Shown here: positions 7,682-17,271 of the stretch, piece after piece
Numbering within the stretch: the first letter of the stretch is position 1
Layout: the number at the start of each line of letters is the position of its first letter
DNA from: DASZIT01 sp963770635
GTDB taxonomy: Bacteria; Actinomycetota; Acidimicrobiia; Acidimicrobiales; RAAP-2
Direction: 5' to 3'
Assembly (NCBI GenBank): GCA_963770635.1
Contig: CAVYQI010000005.1
Location: 124,001 to 188,000, forward strand
DNA: 64,000 nt
The notes under the pieces: generated by a model
Database searches by the model: none
Seen by the model: only the letters and a program-made list of their open reading frames with translations
What the model was told of the DNA's origin: nothing
Made by a program: the position numbers and the translations under genes

Positions 7682-8763
7682 CCCCGGAGGCCCGGCGCGA
7701 GCTGCTGGCCGACGTGCTGGACGGCGAGCTGACCCCCGGCGACCCAGCCGAGGTGACGGTGCGCGACGTCGACCCGATCGCCGCGCCCATCGAGGAACAG
7801 GACGAGGCCCGCCTCCGGCCGCGCACCCTGGGCGAGTTCGTCGGCCAGTCACAGCTGACCGAGCACCTGCAGATCGTGATCGAAGCCGCCCGGAAGCGCG
7901 GCCAGCCGGTCGACCACCTGTTGTTCGCCGGGCCTCCGGGATTGGGGAAGACCTCGCTGTCGGGGATCGTGGCCGCGGAGATGGGAGTCGGGCTCCGGAT
8001 CACCGCCGGGCCGGTGATGGTGCGGGCCGGGGATCTGGCCGCCCTGCTGACCGATCTGCAAGAGGGCGACGTGCTGTTCATCGACGAGATCCACCGGCTG
8101 CCCCGGGCCGTCGAGGAGATCCTCTACCCGGCGATGGAGGACTTCAAGCTCGACATCCTCATCGGCAAGGGGCCCACGGCCCGCAGCATTCGGCTCGACC
8201 TCCCGCGGTTCACCCTGATCGGGGCCACCACCCGCACCGGGCTGGTGACCGGTCCGCTGCGTGACCGTTTCGGTTTCGTCGGGCGGCTCGACCTCTACAA
8301 CGTGGACGAGCTCCAGTCCATCGTGTTGCGCTCGGCCCAGATCCTGGGCGTCCCGGTCGACCCGGAAGGCGCCCGGAAGATCGCCGAGCGGTCGAGAGGG
8401 ACCCCGCGGATCGCCAACCGGCTGTTGCGCCGGGTGCGCGATTACGTGGAGGTGCGGGCGGCCGGGAAGGTCACTGCCGAGTCGGCCACCGCCGGTCTGG
8501 AGTTGTTCGGGGTGGACAAGTTGGGTCTCGACAAGGTCGACCGGTCCATCCTCGATGTCCTGTGCCGCCGGTTCGCCGGCCGGCCGGTCGGCCTGACCAC
8601 CCTGGCCCAGTGCATCGGTGAGGAGCCCAACACCATCGAGGATGCCTACGAGCCGTACCTGTTGCAGCAAGGCCTGTTGCAGCGCACGGCCCGGGGCAGG
8701 ATGGCAGCTCCCCGGGCCTGGGCCCATCTGGAGATGGCCCCGGCCGATCCCACCTTGCTCTGA
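7678..8763 (+). CDS. ruvB: Holliday junction branch migration ATPase RuvB
   Basis: The 361-residue AAA+ motor protein has Walker A 'GPPGLGKTSLS', Walker B 'LFIDEIHRL', sensor 1 'LIGATTRTG' and the arginine-finger region 'LRDRFGF', followed by the C-terminal winged-helix domain ('DKVDRSILDVLCRRFAG'). TTG at 7678 overlaps the ruvA stop (TTGA). It gives an N-terminal extension of about 40 residues before the usual RuvB core, so the exact start is less certain than the identity. Confidence 0.96.
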   Translation: MTPEARRELLADVLDGELTPGDPAEVTVRDVDPIAAPIEEQDEARLRPRTLGEFVGQSQLTEHLQIVIEAARKRGQPVDHLLFAGPPGLGKTSLSGIVAAEMGVGLRITAGPVMVRAGDLAALLTDLQEGDVLFIDEIHRLPRAVEEILYPAMEDFKLDILIGKGPTARSIRLDLPRFTLIGATTRTGLVTGPLRDRFGFVGRLDLYNVDELQSIVLRSAQILGVPVDPEGARKIAERSRGTPRIANRLLRRVRDYVEVRAAGKVTAESATAGLELFGVDKLGLDKVDRSILDVLCRRFAGRPVGLTTLAQCIGEEPNTIEDAYEPYLLQQGLLQRTARGRMAAPRAWAHLEMAPADPTLL

Positions 8764-8817
8764 TCCGGTCGGGAAGCTCGGGGTCCGGGCGGTTGCCGGC
8801 GTCGGCCATTTCCGAAA

Positions 8818-8823
8818 TAGCGT
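8818..8823 (+). promoter_or_regulatory. -10 hexamer TAGCGT before queA
   Basis: TAGCGT ends 7 nt before ATG 8831 and supports that start for queA. It lies in the 67-bp gap after ruvB. Confidence 0.45.
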
Positions 8824-8830
8824 CTGTCCG

Positions 8831-10007
8831 ATGTCGGCAGCCAGCCAGCGCGAGGTGAGGGAATCCGGAGGGACCGACCGTTCCCGGTCGGTGCCCATGG
8901 ATGCCTACGACTACGGCCTGCCCGAGGACGCCATCGCCCAAGCGCCGGTGGAGCCCCGAAGCGCGGCCCGATTGTTGGTGTCGGGCCGGGTGTCGAGCTC
9001 GGGGAGGATGGAGCACGCCACCATGGCCGACCTGCCCTCCCTCCTCCGGACCGGCGACGTGGTGGTGGTGAACGACACCCGGGTGCTGGCCGCCCGGTTG
9101 CAGCTGGTGAAGGTCACCGGGGGAGAGGCGGAGGTGCTGCTGCTCGAGCCGGTCGACGGGACCGGATCGAGGTGGGAGGCGTTGGTACGGCCCGGTCGCC
9201 GGCTCCCTCCCGGCACCCTCCTCCACGAGCCGAGGGCCTCGACGCCCGGTACGGCGGACACGGCGGACCGGGAGGGGAACCGCCCCCCGGGGAGCCGGTG
9301 GTCGAAGTCGGCAAGCCGATGCCCGGCCAGGATGACAGCCGCCGGTCGGTCCGGCTGATCGACCCGACGGTGATCGAACGTGCGGGTCTGATGCCGTTGC
9401 CGCCCTACATCCACCGCCGACTCGACGACCCCGAGCGCTACCAGACGGTGTATGCCGCCGACCGGGATCCGGGTGACCGCTCCACCGCCGCCCCCACCGC
9501 CGGGCTCCACTTCACACCCGAGCTGCTCTCGGCCTGCCGGGAGGCCGGAGCCGAGGTGGTGACGCTGGACCTGGCCATCGGGCTCGACACCTTCCGCCCG
9601 ATCACCGCTCCGGCCCCGGCCGACCACGTGATCCATACCGAGCGCTACCAGGTGCCGGCCGCCACCCTCGACGCCTGTGCCGCCGCCGAACGGGTGGTGG
9701 CGGTGGGCACCACCGTGGTCCGGGCTCTGGAGTCGGCGGCGTCCACCGGGCGGCTTTCAGGGCGCACCGATCTGTTCATCTACGGGGATCACACCTTTCG
9801 GATGGTGGACCTGCTGGTGACCAACTTCCACCTGCCCCGATCCAGCCTGTTGTTGATGGTCGAGGCGTTCTGCGGACAGGAATGGCGCCAGTTGTACGCC
9901 GCCGCCCTGGCCGAGGGGTACCGCTTCCTCTCGTTCGGGGATGCCATGGTGGTCGGCCGAGCTGGGCCAAGGGGAGACCGGTCACCCGGGTCGAACCAGC
10001 TCGATGA
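8831..10007 (+). CDS. queA: S-adenosylmethionine:tRNA ribosyltransferase-isomerase QueA (frame breaks)
   Basis: QueA transfers and rearranges the ribosyl group of SAM onto preQ1 in tRNA, giving epoxyqueuosine. The N-terminal part ('YDYGLPEDAIAQAP', 'NDTRVLAARL') is in one frame and the rest ('RTDLFIYGDHTFRMVD', 'TNFHLPRSSLLLMVEAF', 'YRFLSFGDAM') is in another, with a -1 break between about 9225 and 9300. A further shift near the end is needed to reach TGA 10005-10007, which overlaps the tgt ATG. Start ATG 8831 follows TAGCGT at 7 nt; ATG 8897 ('MDAYDYGLPED') matches the usual family start and is the alternative. An 8-bp perfect hairpin (8873-8892) precedes that second ATG. Breaks are probably sequence errors. 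Confidence 0.9.
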
Positions 10008-11121
10008 CCGCGGCCCGGGTCGAGATAACCGCCACCGACGGCATGGCCCGCACCGGCGTGGTGCACACCGCGGCGAGGTTCCTGATCCGATACCGACTTT
10101 CATGCCGGTGGGCACCCGGGGGACGGTGAAGGCCCTCGACCGCGCCGATCTCGAGACATTGGGGGTCGACGTGGTACTGGCCAACACCTATCACCTGATG
10201 CTCCGGCCCGGAGCCGACGTGGTGGCCGCACTCGGCGGACTCCACCGGTTCAGCGGGTGGCCCGGTCACACCCTGACCGACTCGGGTGGGTACCAGGTGC
10301 ACTCGCTGGGCCCGGCGGTGGACGACGACGGGGTGAGTTTCACGTCGGTCTACGACGGCACCCGGGCCCGGCTGACGCCGGAGATGGCGGTGGAGGCCCA
10401 GGGGCTCATCGGGGCCGATATGCAGATGGTCCTCGACGTCTGCGCCACCCTCCCGGCCACCCCGGAAGTCCTCCGTCAGGCCGTGGACCGGACGGTCGCC
10501 TGGGCGGCCCGGGCCCGTGCCCATCACGCCCGGCTCGAGGCCCGGCCCGAACACCAGGCCCTGTTCGGCATCGTCCAGGGCGGCACCGACCCCAAGCTCC
10601 GGCAGGAGAGCGCCCGCCGCACGGTGGAGCTCGACTTCGACGGCTACGGTGTCGGCGGCCTGTCGGTGGGGGAGCCGAGGCCGGAGATGCTCGAGACACT
10701 GGCGGTGACCATCCCCGAGCTTCCCGACGGGCGCCTTCGCTACCTGATGGGGATCGGGGATCCGGTGGGGCTGATCGAGGCCATCGGGTTGGGCATCGAT
10801 CAATTCGACTGCGTGGCCCCGACCCGGATGGCCCGCCACGGCTCCGTCCTCAGCTCGACCGGACGTCTCAACCTCCGGAATGCCTCCTACCTCCGAGACG
10901 ACCGACCCCTCGATGCGGATTGTGGCTGCCGTACCTGCGCTGGCTGGTCGCGGGGCTATCTCCGCCATCTGGTGACAGTGGGCGAGCCGACCGCGTGGCG
11001 ACTACTCAGTATCCACAATCTCGCTTACGTGGTCGATTTGATGTCTCGGGCGCGGAGCGCCATTGCTCAAGGCCGATTCTCCCAGCTGAAGACCGATATC
11101 GCGGAAGTCTGGGGACCGTAG
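10004..11121 (+). CDS. tgt: tRNA-guanine transglycosylase Tgt (one frame break)
   Basis: Tgt exchanges guanine 34 of GUN-anticodon tRNAs for preQ1, feeding QueA encoded just upstream. The frame begins at ATG 10004 ('MTAARVEITATDGMARTGVV') and shifts by -1 near 10068. Adding one C gives 'HTRGEVPDPIPTFMPVGTRG', the conserved Tgt N-terminus. The remainder is intact: 'LTDSGGYQVHSL' with the nucleophile-region Asp, 'GGLSVGEPRPEML', 'FDCVAPTRMARHG' and the zinc-binding cluster 'CGCRTCAGWSRGYLRHL'. The ATG overlaps the queA stop (ATGA). Confidence 0.95.
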
Positions 11122-11153
11122 AGGGGCGGTATGAGGGTCGCAGTGGGCTGGGC

Positions 11154-11159
11154 TACAGT
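11154..11159 (+). promoter_or_regulatory. -10 hexamer TACAGT before the yajC leader
   Basis: TACAGT ends 9 nt before the GTG of a 10-codon reading frame (11169), the same spacing as before the 629, 24798 and 51940 genes. It lies 38 nt from the yajC ATG. Confidence 0.5.
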
Positions 11160-11168
11160 CTGACCGCT

Positions 11169-11201
11169 GTGCGCACCTTTCACTTTCTGGTCACTCGATG
11201 A
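11169..11201 (+). CDS. possible leader peptide for yajC-secD-secF
   Basis: GTG at 11169 opens a 10-codon frame, M-R-T-F-H-F-L-V-T-R-stop, whose TGA (11199-11201) overlaps the yajC ATG (11198) as ATGA. The GTG is placed 9 nt after TACAGT, where other genes in this window start. Translation of this minigene would be leaderless and would deliver ribosomes to yajC. It has too little content to judge on coding statistics and could be fortuitous; its support is position and coupling only. Confidence 0.35.
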   Translation: MRTFHFLVTR

Positions 11202-11731
11202 TGGCCGCGCCCGTGGCGTTATTGACGCCCCTGGTCGCCGCCACCGCACCGAAGACGTCAACCTCGTCCGGCAGCACCACCCTGTTGATTCTGGTGGTGA
11301 TCGCCGCCGCCTTCTACTTCTTGATTCTCCGTCCCCAGCGACAGAAGCAGCGGGCCGCTCGCGAGCTGGTCAACCAGTGGGAAATCGGCGACGAGGTTCT
11401 CACCGCCGGCGGGATTGTCGGGCATATCATCGATATCGACGGGGACCGGGTGACCCTCGAAACCAGCATGGGTGCATCGTTTGTGGTGCTCCGCCAGTAC
11501 GTCATCCGGAAGCTCAGCGTCGACGTGCCGGTCGAGGACCACGATGACGACGAGGACTATGACCAGGACGGCGACGAAGACGAAGACGATGAACACGACC
11601 ACGACGGCGGCGAAGCCGACCAGCACGATGAAGACGACGACCATGACCATGACCACGAGGCTGACGGCGAGGCCGAAAGCGGAGCCAGCGACCACGACCC
11701 CGACAACCATGGGCCCAAGAAGTCAACCTGA
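11198..11731 (+). CDS. yajC: preprotein translocase subunit YajC with long acidic His-rich tail
   Basis: Residues 28-45 form the single membrane span, ending in the family motif 'FLILRPQRQKQ'. The soluble part 'WEIGDEVLTAGGIVGHI' continues to about residue 107. YajC accompanies SecDF at the SecYEG channel. Unusually, residues 113-172 are almost wholly Asp, Glu and His (roughly 24 Asp, 10 Glu and 9 His in about 60 residues), which can bind divalent metal or mimic a polyanion. Most YajC proteins end near residue 110, so this one is extended. secD follows 6 bp downstream. Confidence 0.93.
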   Translation: MMAAPVALLTPLVAATAPKTSTSSGSTTLLILVVIAAAFYFLILRPQRQKQRAARELVNQWEIGDEVLTAGGIVGHIIDIDGDRVTLETSMGASFVVLRQYVIRKLSVDVPVEDHDDDEDYDQDGDEDEDDEHDHDGGEADQHDEDDDHDHDHEADGEAESGASDHDPDNHGPKKST

Positions 11732-11737
11732 CTCACG

Positions 11738-13264
11738 ATGAAGAACAAGCGTGCCCTCTGGGCCAGTTTGATCACGATTGTGCTGATCGCGGCGATCGCG
11801 CTGGGCGCCACGCTGGCGGCGGGATGGTCGCCGAAGCTCGGCCTTGACCTCGAAGGCGGGCTGTCGGTCGTCTACAAGACCCACACCCCGGTGAACTCCG
11901 GCCAGCTCAATACCGTCGTTTCCATCCTCAACGACCGGGTCACCGCCGGCGGCACCAGTGGCGCCAATGTCAGCAGCCAGGGCAGCAACGAGGTGGTGGT
12001 GTCGATCCCGGGCGAGAAGAACACCCAGAAGGTCCTGGCTACCCTGGGCAATACCGCCCAACTCTTCTTCCGGCCCGCGCTCTGTTACGCCCCTGCCTAC
12101 ACCCCGACCAAAGGCAGCACCCCGCCCACCGGGCCGCTGCCCACCTGCGCGGCCAGTTCGGCGTTGACGGCCACCAATCTGCAGGTCACGCCGAACTCCA
12201 GCAACGTCAACGGCTACACCAGCAACAACAACATTCCCGACGATCCGCAATTCGCCGCCTATCCGTCCACGCCATCGGCCAACGACGACAAGAACGCCAC
12301 CGTCATCCTGCCGCCGTCCTCGGCGTCGCAGGGGAGCGGTCGCTACGTCCTCGGGCCGGCCGCCCTCACCGGGTCGGCGGTGCACTCGGCGTCGGCCCAG
12401 CTGGTCAACAACCAATGGGCGGTCAGCATCGTGCTCACCAGCGCCGGGAGTACCGCCTGGGACACCTTGGCTCAGCAGCAGTTCCACGCCATCATCGGCA
12501 TCGACCTCGACGGCCAGGTGATCTCCGCGCCGATCACCCAGCCCACCGCATCCTCGTTCAGCTCCTTCAACGGGCAGGTGCAGATCTCCGGCAGCTTCAC
12601 CCAGAGCCAGGCCCAGACCCTGGCCACCGAGTTGAACTTCGGGTCGCTGCCGGTGAAGCTCGACCGCATCAACGTCCAGACCGTCTCGCCGACCCTGGGG
12701 AAGGCGTCGCTGCAAGCCGGGCTGATCTCCGGCCTCGCCGGCCTGGCGCTGGTCATGCTCTACATGATCTTCTACTACCGGCTGCTCGGCCTGGTGGTGG
12801 TCTCCGGTCTGCTCACCACCGCCGCCCTGCTCTGGGCCATCATCGCCTTCATGGGGCAGCAGTTGAGCACCACCATCGACCTGGCCGGCATCATCGGTGT
12901 GATCGTCTCGGTCGGTATCACCGTCGACTCCTACGTGGTCTATTTCGAGCGATTAAAGGACGAGACCCGCTCCGGGAGAACCGTGCGCACCAGCGTGGAC
13001 AAGGGATTCCGGAGCGCGTTCCGCACCGTGCTGGCCGCCGATGCGGTGTCGTTGATGGGTGCGATCATCCTCTACGAGGTGTCGATCGGACAGGTGCAGG
13101 GATTCGCCCTCTTCCTCGGCATCTCGACCCTCCTCGACATCTTCGTGACCTACTTCTTCACCAAGCCGTTCGTGATTCTGCTGGGTCGGAGCCGAGGGGC
13201 GTCTGAGGCGGGCCGGGTGGGTGTGGCCGCCGGTCTCGGCGTCCTGGCCGAGGATCGGATATGA
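11738..13264 (+). CDS. secD: protein translocase subunit SecD
   Basis: The 508-residue RND-type membrane protein uses the proton gradient, with SecF, to pull exported proteins off SecYEG. TM1 covers about residues 8-29 and is followed by 'LGLDLEGGLSVVY', the conserved D1 motif. A long extracytoplasmic domain rich in Ser/Thr/Asn/Pro runs to about residue 325. Five C-terminal membrane helices follow, including 'GIIGVIVSVGITVDSYVVYF' and 'GFRSAFRTVLAAD'. The stop overlaps the secF ATG (ATGA). The operon order yajC-secD-secF is canonical. Confidence 0.96.
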   Translation: MKNKRALWASLITIVLIAAIALGATLAAGWSPKLGLDLEGGLSVVYKTHTPVNSGQLNTVVSILNDRVTAGGTSGANVSSQGSNEVVVSIPGEKNTQKVLATLGNTAQLFFRPALCYAPAYTPTKGSTPPTGPLPTCAASSALTATNLQVTPNSSNVNGYTSNNNIPDDPQFAAYPSTPSANDDKNATVILPPSSASQGSGRYVLGPAALTGSAVHSASAQLVNNQWAVSIVLTSAGSTAWDTLAQQQFHAIIGIDLDGQVISAPITQPTASSFSSFNGQVQISGSFTQSQAQTLATELNFGSLPVKLDRINVQTVSPTLGKASLQAGLISGLAGLALVMLYMIFYYRLLGLVVVSGLLTTAALLWAIIAFMGQQLSTTIDLAGIIGVIVSVGITVDSYVVYFERLKDETRSGRTVRTSVDKGFRSAFRTVLAADAVSLMGAIILYEVSIGQVQGFALFLGISTLLDIFVTYFFTKPFVILLGRSRGASEAGRVGVAAGLGVLAEDRI

Positions 13265-14724
13265 CCGCCCGCCGGCGGACTCGCGACAACGGCACCGAGG
13301 CGACGGTGTCCGACGACGACGTCGAGCTCGACCTCGACGAGACGGAAGTCGATGCCGACGAGCTGGAGGAAGCCTTCGACGAGGAGCTCGAGCACGCCGC
13401 GGAGAAGCGGTCGGGCCCCAAGGGCCCGAATGCGTTCGTCCGGCTCTACCGGGGTGGGACCTCCTTCGACTTCATCGGGAACCGCCGATGGTGGTTCGCC
13501 ATCTCCGCCCTGGTCATCCTGGCCGGGCTGGTCTCCCTCGGCACCCGGGGTCTGAACGAGGGGATCGACTTCAAGGGCGGCAGTTCGTGGACGGTCTCCT
13601 CCCAGACGTTGACGGTGGCCCAGGCCACCAACATCGCCAAGGCGTCCGGCGTCACCCAGCCCACCGTGGTGTCGTTGACCAATCAGGTCACCCACGTGAA
13701 GCAGATTCAGGTCCAGGCCGACCTCAACAACCTCTCGGGGACCAAGCACCAGGCCACCGTGTTCAATCTCCAGACGGCGCTGGCCCAGGCGGCCCACGTG
13801 CCGACCTCGAGTGTGTCGATCAATGACGTCGGGCCGACCTGGGGTGGTCAGGTCACCGACAAGGCGATCGAAGCCCTGATCATCTTCTTCATCGTGGTGG
13901 CCATCTACATCTCGATCCGCTTCGAGTTCAAGATGGCGGTGGCGGCCATCATCGCGGTGATCCATGACCTGGCGGTGACGGTCGGGGTCTATTCGCTCTT
14001 CGGGTTTCAGGTGACTCCGGACACCGTGATCGCCGTACTCACCGTCTTGGGGTATTCCCTCTACGACACGGTGGTGGTGTTCGACCGGATACGGGACAAC
14101 GCCACCGGTCTGGGCGCGTCCGGCCGCATCTCCTATTCGGACATGGTCAACCTGTCGATGAACCAGACGCTGGCCCGTTCGATCAACACCTCGGCGGTGG
14201 CCATCGTCCCGGTGCTCTCGGTGTTGGTGGTCGGCTCGATCTTCTTGGGGGCGACCTCGCTGCAGGACTTCGGGCTGGCCCTGGTGATCGGGCTCACCAG
14301 CGGGGCGTACTCGTCGATCTTCATCGCCTCCCCGTTGCTGGCGCTGATGAAGGAGCGAGAGCCTCGCTATCGCACCATCCGCCAGCGGCTGGAGACCCGG
14401 GGCGATCGGGTCGGCATCCTCACCCCGGCGGCGGCGGCGGCCATGGCCGGTTCGACGTCCGGCGGCGGCGGCGGGCGCGGGACGAGCCGGAACCGGCCGC
14501 AGACCACCGGCGTGATCCGGCCGGGGGGCGGGGCCAAGGTGTCCCGGTCGACCGGCGCGGCGCCGCGGGCGGCCAAATCCGGGGGGACGGCCACCGCCGG
14601 CCAGGGCGCGTCGTCGGGCAGCGGGGCCCGTTCGGGTCCGGGCTCCTCGCGCCCGGGGGGGAACCGACCCCCACCCCGTCCCCGCAAGGGCAAAGGAAAG
14701 GGCGGCAAGCGCAAGCGGCGTTGA
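13261..14724 (+). CDS. secF: protein translocase subunit SecF with charged extensions
   Basis: The 487-residue partner of SecD has a core of 'SFDFIGNRRWWF', 'GIDFKGGSSW' and the helices bearing 'TVLGYSLYDTVVVFDRIRDN' and 'NQTLARSINTS'. Two cytoplasmic extensions stand out. Residues about 17-48 are strongly acidic. About residues 395-487 are Gly/Ser/Arg/Lys-rich and end in 'PRKGKGKGGKRKRR'. Such a basic tail suits ribosome or rRNA contact; the acidic tail of YajC from the same operon could pair with it electrostatically. Those roles are inference. Confidence 0.95.
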   Translation: MTARRRTRDNGTEATVSDDDVELDLDETEVDADELEEAFDEELEHAAEKRSGPKGPNAFVRLYRGGTSFDFIGNRRWWFAISALVILAGLVSLGTRGLNEGIDFKGGSSWTVSSQTLTVAQATNIAKASGVTQPTVVSLTNQVTHVKQIQVQADLNNLSGTKHQATVFNLQTALAQAAHVPTSSVSINDVGPTWGGQVTDKAIEALIIFFIVVAIYISIRFEFKMAVAAIIAVIHDLAVTVGVYSLFGFQVTPDTVIAVLTVLGYSLYDTVVVFDRIRDNATGLGASGRISYSDMVNLSMNQTLARSINTSAVAIVPVLSVLVVGSIFLGATSLQDFGLALVIGLTSGAYSSIFIASPLLALMKEREPRYRTIRQRLETRGDRVGILTPAAAAAMAGSTSGGGGGRGTSRNRPQTTGVIRPGGGAKVSRSTGAAPRAAKSGGTATAGQGASSGSGARSGPGSSRPGGNRPPPRPRKGKGKGGKRKRR

Positions 14725-14752
14725 ATCGTCCTGATCTCCTGGCTGCGACGGG

Positions 14753-14758
14753 TACCGT
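14753..14758 (+). promoter_or_regulatory. -10 hexamer TACCGT before relA
   Basis: TACCGT ends 6 nt before ATG 14765 in the 40-bp gap after secF. Confidence 0.4.
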
Positions 14759-14764
14759 GTAGTC

Positions 14765-17264
14765 ATGGCTTTGGCTTCGCCAGTACCGCGGGAGGGGATC
14801 GATACCAAGGAAATAAAGTTCCTGGCCGGATCGACACTGCCCGAAGCCGTGGCCATCCTGGTGGTTCCGGTGGTCGAAGCGTTTCTTCGACGTCATCCCG
14901 GCGCGGAGACGTCGATGATCGTGCGGGCGGCGGAAACCGCCACCAACGCCCATGCCGGCCAACTCCGGCGGTCGGGCGAGCCCTACATCACCCACCCGAT
15001 CGCGGTGGCCGGCATCGTGGCCGAATTGGGTCTCGACGCCCAAACCGTGGCCGCCGCCCTGCTCCACGACGCGGTGGAGGACACCGGGGTCACCGCCGAG
15101 GTCATCGAACGTGACTTCGGCAGTGCCGTGGCCGGGATCGTCGACGGTGTCACCAAGCTCGACCGGCTGCAATTCGACTCCAAGGAGGCCCAGCAGGCGG
15201 CGACGGTGCGCAAGATGTTGGTGGCCATGGCCAACGACTGGCGGGTGTTGATCATCAAGCTGGCCGACCGGTTGCACAACATGCGGACGTTGTCGGTGAT
15301 GCCCGAATGGAAACAGCGCCGGACCGCCCAGGAGACCATGGACATCTACGCGCCCCTGGCCCATCGGCTCGGGATCCAGGAGATGAAGTGGCAGCTGGAG
15401 GATCTGGCCTTCGCCACCCTCCATCCCAAGCGGTACGCGGAGATCGAGCAGATGGTGGCCAGCCGGGCCCCGTTGCGGAACGAGTACCTGGCCCGGGTAC
15501 TGGTGGCCGTGCGCGAGCGCATCGCCGCCTCCGGGGTCACCGCCGAGGTGACCGGGCGCCCGAAGCACCTGTGGAGCATCTACGAGAAGATGGTGGTGCG
15601 GGGCAAGGAGTTCGACGATCTCCTCGACCTGGTCGGGATCCGGGTCATCGTCGAGGCCGAGAAGGACTGCTGGGCGGCGCTGGGTTCCATCCATGCCATC
15701 TGGCCCCCGGTGCAGGGACGCTTCAAGGACTACATCAACTCGCCCAAATTCAACCTCTACCAGTCGCTGCACACCACCGTGATCGGGTTGGACGGCAAGC
15801 CCATCGAGGTCCAGGTCCGCACCCACGAGATGCACCGGCGGGCCGAGTACGGCATCGCCGCCCACTGGGGCTACAAGGAGAGCGCCACCCAGGGCGAGGG
15901 CTCGGGCGAACGCGCCGGCAGCAAGTCGAACAAGGCCACCAAGCCCAACAAGGTCGGACGGGGCCGCGGCGCCGAGGACGGCCGGCGGGTGCTGGGGTTC
16001 CGGAGCCCGAAGAGCAACAAGGGCGGCGGCGCCAGCCGTCCGGGGGGGGTCACCGACGCCCAACGGTCGGAGATCGCCGAGCGGGACCGGCGGGCCGAGC
16101 GGCTGGCCCTGGCCAAGGAGACCTCGTCGACCACCTCGGAAGTCGAGTGGATGCAGCGCATCGTCGACTTCCAGAACGAGACCACCGACCCCATCGAGTT
16201 CCTGGAGGCGCTGAAGCTCGACCTCGAGGAGGACGAGGTCTACATCTTCACCCCCAAGGGCAAGGTCATCGCCCTGACCGCCAATGCCACCCCGGTCGAC
16301 TTCGCCTACTCCATCCACACCGAGGTCGGCCACCGATGTATCGGGGCCAAGGTCAACGGTCGGCTGGTCCCGCTGGATACCCGGCTCGCCTCGGCCGACA
16401 CCGTGGAGATCTTCACCTCCAAGGCACCGACCGCCGGGCCGTCGCGGGACTGGTTGAACTTCGTGGCGTCGTCGAGGGCCCGCTCCAAGATCCGGCAGTG
16501 GTTCTCCCGGGAACGACGGAAGACGCCAAGGAGGTGGGTCGCGAGGAGCTCATCAAAGAGCTCCGGCGCGACGGCCTGCCGGTCCAGAAGCTGGTGTCCG
16601 ACAACGCGTTGTCCGATCTGGCCACCACCCTCAACTACGCCGACCTCGATGCCCTCCACGCCGCCATCGGCGACAACCGGATCTCCGCCCGGGCGGTGGC
16701 CCAACGCCTGCTGCCGCGACCTGCGGGGCGGGGTCTACGAGGAGCAGCTCCCGGTCACCGCCCGGCGCCAGCCGATGGCTCCGCGACCCGGACAGCGGAT
16801 CGTCTGTCGGGGTCTACGTGGAGGGGCTCGACGACCTGATGGTCCGGCTGTCCCGGTGCTGCACGCCGGTGCCCGGGGATGAGATCATCGGCTTCGTCAC
16901 CCGGGGCCGGGGGGTGTCGGTGCACCGGGCCGACTGCGCCAACGCCGCCTCCCTCGCCTCCCGCTCCCGCGAGCGGCTCATCGAAGTGGAGTGGGATCAC
17001 CGCTCCTCGGGGGTCTTCGTCGCCACCATCGAGGTGGTGGCCATCGACCGCTCCAGCCTGCTGAGCGACGTGACCAGCGTGGTCTCCGAGCACCATCTGA
17101 ACATCGTCGGGGCCAATACCCAGACCGACTCCGACCGGATCAGCCGGATGCGCTTCGACGTGGAACTCGGCGATCCCGCCCATCTGGAGTCGGTGCTCAA
17201 CCTCATCCGCCACCTCGACGCCGTCTACGACGCCTACCGCATCCTTCCCGGAAAGAAGGACTGA
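14765..17264 (+). CDS. relA: bifunctional (p)ppGpp synthetase/hydrolase RelA/SpoT (frame breaks)
   Basis: The protein is a long RSH enzyme. The N-terminal hydrolase domain keeps H77 and H101-D102 ('LLHDAVEDTG') and 'DRLHNMRTL'. The synthetase domain has 'GRFKDYINSPKFNLYQSLHT'. A TGS domain starts near residue 492, and a C-terminal ACT domain ends at 17264 ('RLSRCCTPVPGDEIIGFVTR', 'GVSVHRADC'). Between the synthetase and TGS, residues 372-458 are an 87-residue basic insertion rich in Gly/Lys/Ser/Arg. Two net -1 breaks, near 16520 and between 16710 and 16815, split the C-terminal half; correction gives 'REDAKEVGREELIKELRRDG'. Start ATG 14765 follows TACCGT. Confidence 0.93.
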
Positions 17265-17271
17265 GCCCCCG

